A stretch of DNA of 64,000 nucleotides from contig BCIX01000002.1 of NCBI GenBank assembly GCA_001600095.1, positions 1,612,001 to 1,676,000 on the forward strand, read 5' to 3'. A program made the translations under genes and the position numbers. The notes under the pieces were generated by a model. It saw only the letters and a list, made by a program, of their open reading frames with translations. It ran no database searches and was not told the DNA's origin. Each line of letters begins with the position of its first letter. Position 1 is the stretch's first letter. The stretch comes from Bullera alba (taxonomy: Eukaryota > Basidiomycota > Tremellomycetes > Tremellales > Bulleraceae). Of the stretch, positions 56,571 to 64,000 are shown piece after piece.

Positions 56571-58886
56571 ATGCGAGTCAGTCACCTCCTCCCGACTTTG
56601 ATCGCCGCCAACGCAGTTCTGGCCGCCCCAGGCGTCCATCTTCCCGCCTCACCTGGTGAACTCGCCGCCCAGGCGTTCGATTCCGCTTCCAGCTGGGTCC
56701 AGAAGACTCTCGCCGAGGCCAAACATGGCTTTGAGCACCTGGAGAAGGGCATCGAGGGCATCAAGACTCAGATGGTAGAGGTTCATGGCATCGAGTGTGA
56801 GTTTGACTGAGCTTCAAAGGTATCCTGTCTGATCAGGCGTAGATCTATCCCTCCAACACCCATCCTTCCCGTTGCACCGATTGCGAGTGGTCAAGCCTGA
56901 GCTATGCGATCCCTCTGTACACCAACTGTCGGGATACCTCGATATCTCCGAGACAAAGCATCTCTTCTTCTGGTTCGAGGAAAGCAGGAACAAGCCGGAA
57001 GATGACCCACTTGTGCTCTGGTGAGTGGCGAGAAGGCGAGGCAATAGGCATCGCAGCGGGCATGAGAGACTGACTAGAAATCGACCAGGCTCAACGGAGG
57101 TCCAGGTTGCTCCTCTACGACCGGTCTGCTCTTTGGTGAGCCTTTGCATCCAGCAGTGTGCAACCAAAGTGGATCTGACGATCCTATCAGAGCTCGGCGG
57201 ATGTAACATCGTTGATCAGGGCCAGAATGTGACCCACAACAAGCACTCTTGGAACTCTGTTGCCAATGTACTCTTCCTCGATCGTGAGTTGGCTCCACAA
57301 ACTTCACCTTGCGCCCGAGCTGATGCCGAACTCGCAGAGCCTGTCGGAGTGGGATACTCGTACGCTGACCAGGGCGAAGTGGACAACTCCCCGGCTGCTG
57401 CTGAGGATGTCTACGCCTTCTTGATGCTGTTCATCTCTCAGGTGATCCGGAGCCAAACAGAACGTTGTGACGACAGCTGACGTGGACGTTTTCAGTTCCG
57501 ACAGTACTCCAAGCTCGACTTCCATGTAGCTGGAGAATCATACGCAGGTGAGCAATGAAATTCCTCACCAACAATGATATCGTCTTAACAATCCGCCAAA
57601 CCAGGCACTTACATTCCAAACATCGCCGATGTCATTTACAAGCACAACCTCGCTCTTGAGACTGTAGAGAACCCAGGACTACCTGTGTTGAACTTCAATT
57701 CGGTGATGATTGGGTGAGCTCGTCAAGTTCAGGAAGATTTGACAAAGCTGACTGGGAGCCAGAAACGGTCTTACGGACCCTTACAACCAGTTTGGATCGG
57801 TACCAGAGTGCGTGTTTCACATCTCAAGTCCTTCAGACACTGATAAGGTACGCTCAGCTGGGCCTGTACTTCGCACTACGGTCCATATGCTGCCGACCCT
57901 CAAAGCCCAGAATGTGTTTCTCTTTACGCCAAGGCGCCCAGGTGCCAGAACCTCATCTCGAGTTGTTACAAGTGAGTTTCGGATCCGGCAACTTCAGGCT
58001 GATACTCGCAGGACCAACTCTCGATTTGCCTGTGTGCCCGCCGCTCTATACTGCTGGTCCTTGTTCAATGGCCTTCAACAACTGGTCAGTAACTTTTCTA
58101 AACTACATTGGTTCACCGCTCACGCAAGTGTAGGGTCTGAACATGTACGATGCTCGAAGGAAGTGCGACAAGAGCGAGGACAAAGACGGACCACTGTGCT
58201 ACAAGGAGATGGGCTGGATGGAGACCTATCTCAACAAGCCCGAAATCAAGAAACGTGAGTGAGCCCTACTCATCGAGATTGTAGGCACTGACATTTGGTA
58301 CCCGGTAGAACTCGGCGCTCCTGACAACATCGAGTTCAAGTCCTGCAACATGGACATCAACCAGAAGTTGTGGGCAGACTTCCAGCCGAAGCTGTCATGA
58401 GAAATGCTGATCCGCGAATACAGCCTTTTCCAAGGAGACGGTACTCACTACGCTGGCGCCCTCCTCGGTCCCTTGGTAGACTCCGGTGTCCGAGTGCTCA
58501 TTTACGCTGGAGAGGCTGATATGCGTGAGTCTCTCAATTATGTTGAATCTTGCACCTGCTGAGGTCCCAATCTAGTGGTCAACTTCATGGGATGCGCATC
58601 TGTCGCCGACAACCTCCAGACTCGATACACGGCCGACTATGCCAAGGCCCACGTGACCAACTTTACCGACTCGAATGGTGATATTGCTGGCTGGACCAAG
58701 TCGACCGGCAAAGGAGCCGGAAATGTCGCCTTTGTTTCGTTCCACAACGCCGGGCACATGGTGAGAATCGCGTCCGAAGCCGATGGAATTGCAGCTAATT
58801 GCCTCTGCTAGGTCCCTCACGACGACCCAGTCGCTGCCTTGACCATGTTCTCTCGATGGATCAAGAACGAGCCTTTGGCTAAGTAA
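56571..58886 (+). CDS. Serine carboxypeptidase, vacuolar CPY type
   Basis: Fifteen exons (56571..56796, 56837..57020, 57089..57135, 57191..57283, 57338..57441, 57496..57547, 57605..57713, 57763..57807, 57858..57971, 58012..58084, 58134..58254, 58309..58369, 58424..58524, 58576..58760, 58812..58886) encode 529 residues. A signal peptide ([15 protein letters not shown]) and a propeptide precede the S10 peptidase domain: [29 protein letters not shown] (oxyanion), [12 protein letters not shown]. The catalytic triad is Ser233 (GESYAG), Asp442 (YAGEAD) and His504 (NAGHMVPHD). It removes C-terminal amino acids in the vacuole or outside the cell. Two joins needed choices: acceptor 57857 gives conserved VPDWAC, and donor 58370 gives INQKFLFQGD; a donor two codons earlier is possible. 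Confidence 0.9.
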
Positions 58887-59060
58887 AGATGCTGTATTGA
58901 TGCATGTGCATTCGTGTTCGACTATAACCCCGGAGAATGAATCGTCACCTAAGTGTCATAGTAGCCATGCATTGATATTGGGTCCAGGAAGAATATGCAA
59001 AAAAGTCTATGTACAGATGTGGTTGTATGCTATCGTAAATTCGTTAAGCACATGCTAGGA

Positions 59061-61209
59061 TCAGTCCTCCATGTCATGATCTTCGTTCAAGTCGAGATCA
59101 TCGATGTCGCCCTCTGGCACATCTCCATTCTCTGGCTGAGGCTCCTCGACGTGCTTGAAGCGCTTCTTGCCTTCCTCGTCCCAACCGCCCTTGAAGTCGC
59201 TGAGCCAATCGTCCAGATAAGAGCACCCATCTGGGTTGACGGGACCGAGTTCGTCGCAAAAGTTGAATTGGGGGCATTTTCCACAACTGATCTGCGTCTG
59301 TCCAAGCTGAGTCTTGAGCTGGCGCGTGGCTCTGTACACCACGGCAGTGTCGTCAAGACTGGTCAAATCCGTCCTGGAGAACGCGAGTGATTGCAGGTCG
59401 AGCGAGGCGTCGATGCCTCCTGTAGATTTTGGTCGGAAGGCCACTTCTCGGGAATCGATATCTTCCGATGCAACGGACGAGACATCGTCAGAGTCGTCGG
59501 ATTCGGAAGACGAGGAAGAGGAAGATGAAGATGAAGACGAAGAAGACGAGGAGGAAGATGACGAGGATACCGAGGAAGATCGTTTACGGCTGCGCTTCTT
59601 CGATTTGTCCTTTGATTTGCTCGACTTGCCATTCGAGTCGTTGACGTCTACCAGCTCGTCATCGCTGTCCTCGGCCTCGAAGCTCTCCGGCGTGAGCTGT
59701 TTTCGCTGGTCGAAGTGTAAGTATACACACGTGAGGTTCAACATGATAGAAACCTACCTTCTTCTTCTCCTTCTCTTTCTCCTTCTTTCGCTTCTCCTTT
59801 TCCTTCTTCTTCTTCTTCTCCCTCTTTTTCTCCTTCTCCTTTTCTTTCCTGCGCCTTTCCTTTTCCTTCTCTTTCTCCTTTTGCCTCTTCCTCTCTTCTA
59901 GCTCCCTCTCTTTCTCCCGCCGTTTCTTCTCTTTAGCCTTGGCCCTGGCCTTTTCTTTCTCAGCGGTGGCTCTTCGCTCCTTCTCCTCATCGTCTAGATC
60001 GTCATCATCGTCGTCGCCGGTATCCTTCGTCTTTCGCCTCTTCTTGCTTGGTTCGTCGTCATCCGAATCTGACAAGTCGGGCACATCCACACCTCCTATC
60101 GGCTTGATGGCCTCCACCGATCCATCCAGCTCTGCAGCTCGCATACACTCCATGATGTTCTCGACCGATAGCTTGGCATCTGTGAGCTTCGACGCATTGA
60201 CCATGTCGAGCAGTTGATGTGGTGTAAGCAGCTTTGACGTGCGGGATATGGGGTACAGGGCATTCGGGACGAGTTTCCGGTGCTGAGCAGCCCGTTTGCC
60301 TTCTGGAGGAAAGGTCTGCTTGATATCAGTGAGGCTCTCGTTGCCCATGCACATTGCAACTCACATGCGCTGCCACCCTGTTCATCAGGTAATTGCTAAT
60401 GGTGTTGACAAAGTCTGCGTCGTACTCTTTCTTGTCATCGTACCACACTCCTCCTGCAAGATCCTCTGCTGGCTTCAAATTTTTCAGGATGTACAGGATG
60501 ACCGTAGGTTGCTTGGAGGGACTTTTAGCTTAGGTCATCCGATACTACCAGCCGACTCACATTGATGCTTTTGAATGGAACGATCTCGCCCCCCTTTTCC
60601 AAAACATCGAGTATCCGCCGCAACTGAGCAGGAGCCAGGTTCTCGATACCAGAATTGATCTTCATGTTACGCAAACTAACACCTGTAGATACGTCGTTAG
60701 CCTTGATCTTCAGCCCACAAGCCAGCTTGCGGTGCTCACCTCTGTTTCCGGCCTTGGAGATCACTCCCAGGATCAACCGCTGCTCCGGCGTATAGGCCTC
60801 CTTTCTGTCAAGATTGTTCAGCGTTGAAACGGGCAAAAAATTGAGGGGCTCACTTCTTCGCGGAGAGAGGCTGGACTGCGTGGAACATGACATCTCCACC
60901 ACTTCCTTCGGGTCGAAGCAGCCCCTTATACAAGTATCAGCGACCAGATCAGGCTACAACTCCAACTGCAAGATGGAGATCGCGATCACTGATCCCGAAG
61001 CCGACTCACCAAACCAAGCAGTTGAGTAAGGGACGCTGTCAGGTTCTTGGCTGTGATTCCGGGCAAACTCTGCTGCAGCTGAGTTTTACTCATGGCCTAT
61101 GTATTCAATCAGCAAAAGAGCAAGCTATCAATTCCTCGCGGCTCACCTTGTTCTTCGAGGCCATCACCTTTTTCCAGACCTGCTGGTCCTGTGACGAGAG
61201 AGTCGACAT
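59061..61209 (-). CDS. RPC34: RNA polymerase III subunit C34 (RPC6) with long charged insert
   Basis: Eight exons (61147..61209, 61010..61096, 60854..60924, 60740..60804, 60561..60682, 60365..60511, 59758..60318, 59061..59705) encode 586 residues, nearly twice yeast C34 (317). Winged helices occupy about residues 1-190: MSKTQLQQSLPGITAKNLTA, INSGIENLAPAQLRRILDVLEKGGEIVPFKSIN, and PAEDLAGGVWYDDKKEYDADFVNTISNYL. A helical HQLLDMVNASKLTDAKLS block follows. Then comes an Asp-rich and Lys/Glu-rich insert (about 250-370) and a Ser/Glu tract (about 400-440), before the C-terminal CGKCPQFNFC and PDGCSYLDDWL, matching the Fe-S-binding end of POLR3F. C34 works with C82 and C31 in promoter opening. Divergent from TOR. 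Confidence 0.92.
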
Positions 61210-61692
61210 CCTGGGCAGATTGGGACACCCAAGTAGCGACCTTTAGAGACTCTCACGCCCTCTTGAGGGCTCTTGACGCTCCCTTTGTGCGTCTCGGGGC
61301 GTGCTCGTTCTTGACTTGTCGATGAAGTGTGTTCGACGCAAGAGAACCGCACAAAAGTCAGAACTCAGAGTCTCAGACGTTACAACCTGCTAAATTGATT
61401 ACGTACTCTAGAAAAGTCGTGACGTGGCCTCCAACTTCACCGTATCACATGCTGCATGAAGCTGCTAGGGTGCGGAGATGTGGAACAGTCCGTATGCTGT
61501 CACTCACCGACAGCTGTGAGGGGCGGGGCCGGCAGGGCGGTAACAGTGGGCTCTGTAGACAGCGATAGCTATTGTGTTCAGCATCTTCGAGGACGGCCCG
61601 GGTCATCGCTCTACCATCGGCAAGCCTAGACATCGACTACAAGGACCGCTGGCATCAAGCCTGTACGAATAGATCCATGCGCCGGTAGCGCC
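61210..61692. promoter_or_regulatory. Divergent promoter RPC34 / TOR (483 bp)
   Basis: The region between the divergent start codons of a Pol III subunit gene and the TOR kinase gene. No operator was recognised and open frames here lack features. Confidence 0.4.
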
Positions 61693-64000
61693 ATGTCGAC
61701 CCAGTCAGACGTGCTGGACAGCATCTTCAATCGTCTCGCTTCGAAGTGAGTCTCATAGTGCAGGCTGCGCCTGCTTCCAGGTCTAGTCGGCTTCACGACG
61801 GCTTCAAACCTGAACACTAATGCCTGTTCTAGGAGCGAAGATGTGCGAGCTCAAGCGGCAGCGGATCTGCGAGTCCAAGTGACGTCTTATAATCAAGAAT
61901 TCCCGGGACATGATGGCGCAAAGGGGATGTGGCAGGATGTCTTCCACAGGACATTTGACCTCACCAGGAGTAATACCTTGTTTGAGAGACTGGGAGCAAC
62001 TCTTGCGATCGGTGAGACTGTTGGCAGCTTACACCGAAGACTTGTCTAATCCCGTGTGATACAGATACCCTGCTCGAAGCTACCAACGAGGATACACCGG
62101 ACCGAGGAGTGCAGCGGACTCTGAGGCTGTACGAATGTGAGTCATCCTGTCAAGCTCTCCGCTGATCATCTCAGACCTTCGTCCGTTGTTGATATGCACC
62201 GACTCGGCTGTCATGGTGGCTGCCGCTCATGTAGTTGGTATGTGCATTCCAAGAGCGGAGTGGTCCTGCGCTAATGCTCTGTAGGAAATATGGTCCGCAT
62301 AGCTGGTGCGAATCTAGGAGAGTCCTGGTTCACGAAAGAGGTCGGACAGGCTCTCCAGCTACTAGAAGGTGCGTAAGCAGGGTCAGGCACCAAGACGTCG
62401 CTCACAATTTCAACAGGCGACTCCCGGCAGGAGGTCGGACGTTTCAGTGGAGTCTTGGTGCTCTATCAGTTCGCCCATAATGCTCCTGGTCTATTCCACC
62501 CGTTCGTGCCGCGTATACTGGAGAAGATCTGGATACCCCTCAGAGACCCGAGGGTGAGTCACTAAGATGAAGTGGTTCCTAACCCGGTATAGACTGTCGT
62601 TAGAGAGCGAGGATCCATGCTCTTATCAGCTTGTTTGGAGATCGTGAAGACGAGAGAAAAGGCCTCGACGGATACGTATCGGAAGATATTTGAGGAAGCG
62701 AGATCTGGGCTCTTGAAGGCGAATTCGACGGACAGCATACTGGGGTCTTTGTTGGCATTTGGCGCAATGCTGCAGAATCAGCAGATTGTGAGTTATAACA
62801 CCCGTAGGCTGGATGACACTGATGGTTGCTAGTCCATGGCGGAGTACTACAGGTCTATATGCGAGTTGACCCTCAAGTACCGAGATAGCAAAGAGGTTGT
62901 CGTGCGAAAAGCCGTCATCACTCTCGTTCCCAGCATGGCTACCTACGACTCTGACGAGTTCGAGCAGCACTACCTGCACAGGAGTATGGCGTACCTGCTC
63001 CAAGCCCTCAACAAAGCGACAGACAGGGATATCGGTGGGTACATTCATCATGTTGGTTTACAAAGCTTACTCCTCGCAGCTTATGTAGCCCTTGGACACC
63101 TGTCTCTACAGCTTGGATCCAAGATGCGGCCCTTTATTGATGACACCATCAAAGTCGTGAAGGATCATCTACGTCAGAGAGGGTGAGTGAACTGACGAGG
63201 CCGATTCCTTGTCTGACACGTACAACAGCAAGAAGAACGCACCGGTCGAGGCACCCATCTTCCAATGCCTGGCCATGCTCACCACTTCCGTTGGACCAAT
63301 GCTCACACGGCAAATGCACGAAGTCCTCGACTTGATGTTCCCCTGGGGCTTGAGCGAAGCCTTGTATCATGCTCTTCAGGTCATCTCCAGTCATATTCCC
63401 CCTTTGCTCCGGTCGATACAAGGTACGTGGTTGCGCAGTTGATCATTCTCGCTTAGCTGACTCTCAATTTCCGAAGAGCGACTACTTGATAGTTTGGCAC
63501 TCATTCTGACAGGACAACCATTCAGGCCACTCGGGGCTCCTGCACCCCGAGGCGCCTCGTCGTATTTGTCGCGTGACCTAAACTTGCTTCAGGTAAGTAA
63601 CACCAGAGCGAAGGTCTCGGAAGAAGATGACTGAAGATTTGCAGGCCTCAGCCGGAAGTCAACCTCCTGAGACATTAGCGCTTGCTTTGAAGATCTTGGG
63701 CAACTTCGACTTCAGCGGTAGGTCATGTGAACTCAATTTTGAGCATGTTTAACTTTTAGTAGGCCACACACTGAACGAGTTTGTGCGAGATGCTGCTTTG
63801 CCATACCTCGAGCACGACAGCCCCGATGTACGCAAAGAAGCCGTTCTCGCATCCACCCAGCTATTCATCAACGATCCTATTTGTCATCAGACCAGTAATC
63901 ACTCGATCGAGATCGTCAGCGATGTCTTGGAAAAGCTGCTCACCGTTGGAATCACGGATCCTAGTGAGTGGACCACCGAGCCCTTCCCGCTGAGACTGAC
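61693..64000 (+). CDS. TOR1: TOR kinase, N-terminal HEAT region (partial, continues past window)
   Basis: Thirteen exons are visible (61693..61745, 61833..62011, 62065..62136, 62175..62237, 62285..62368, 62417..62553, 62593..62787, 62833..63034, 63080..63182, 63229..63422, 63477..63592, 63645..63717, 63763..63963), giving 557 residues; a GTGAGT donor at 63964 shows it continues. The sequence is the helical HEAT solenoid of TOR: IFNRLASKSEDVRAQAAADL, FERLGATLAIDTLLEA, RTVVRERGSMLLSACLEIV, YVALGHLSLQLGSKMRPFIDD and LPYLEHDSPDVRKEAVLA. The FAT and kinase domains lie outside. TOR couples nutrients to growth and controls Pol I and Pol III output. The intron density is high, about one per 130 coding bases. 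Other PIKKs are less likely given these blocks. Confidence 0.88.

Noticed and set aside
58370..58423. Truncated carboxypeptidase (in-frame stop after KLS)
   Set aside because: The stop lies in a GTGGGC...CAG intron. Removing it restores the conserved FLFQGDG and the catalytic Asp and His.

Overview
This is a gene-dense, intron-rich piece of a nuclear fungal genome. The organism is most probably a basidiomycete yeast of the Tremellomycetes (Cryptococcus/Kwoniella relatives). The basis is gene structure: almost every gene is cut by many 35-60 nt introns with GTGAGT-type donors and a CTGAC/CTAAC branch site close to the acceptor, a tRNA gene carries an intron, and intergenic gaps are short. Species and chromosome cannot be told from the sequence. 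Splice models were built by hand and checked only for reading phase and protein continuity. Each model was carried to its stop codon, or to the window edge for the two partial genes.

Layout. 1-1248: 3' part of a coiled-coil gene. 1511-6706: VPS8 (CORVET). 6798-7767 (-): acyl-CoA-binding/ankyrin protein. 8015-9755 (-) and 10735-12291 (+): two Ser-rich proteins I do not recognise. 12464-14244 (-): MCT-type transporter, divergent from 14562-15867 (+) CSN6. 16391-18077: SLY41-like TPT transporter. 18204-19825 (-): trimethyllysine dioxygenase. 20116-23368: five-repeat fasciclin membrane protein. 23408-24318 (-): BMT2 rRNA methyltransferase, divergent from 24510-25920 OXR1/TLDc. 25921-27294: gene-poor. 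27295-27391: intron-containing tRNA-Gly(GCC). 27864-29360 (-): fructosyl-amino-acid oxidase. 29914-34570: DOA10. 35157-37910: malic enzyme. 38130-39026 (-): SDE2. 39345-41046: ER J-protein. 41565-43191 (-): PGC1-type phosphodiesterase. 44935-46267: short-chain dehydrogenase. 46522-48932 (-): DHA1-type MFS transporter. 52047-56227 (-): RPA135 of Pol I. 56571-58886: carboxypeptidase Y. 59061-61209 (-): RPC34 of Pol III. 61693-end: TOR kinase N-terminus.

Most genes are housekeeping and do not form a pathway cluster. They cover endosome fusion, ER quality control, rRNA modification, Pol I and Pol III, TOR, splicing (SDE2) and the signalosome. Several touch lipid or acyl metabolism (ACBP, carnitine synthesis, PGC1, malic enzyme) without evident linkage. 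Many pairs are divergent with 190-490 bp shared promoters or convergent with tiny gaps.

The accessory-looking part is 48.9-52.0 kb. An array of about ten 16-bp palindromes (GACTATGRCCATAGTC) sits just upstream of a TATA box and a small spliced gene. That gene encodes a stand-alone 96-residue protein with cysteine spacing close to the fungal Zn2Cys6 binuclear cluster. This is the best candidate here for something undescribed. Other oddities are four E-boxes at an exact 10-bp period, coding exons of only 9, 14, 15 and 16 nt, and a long charged insert in RPC34.
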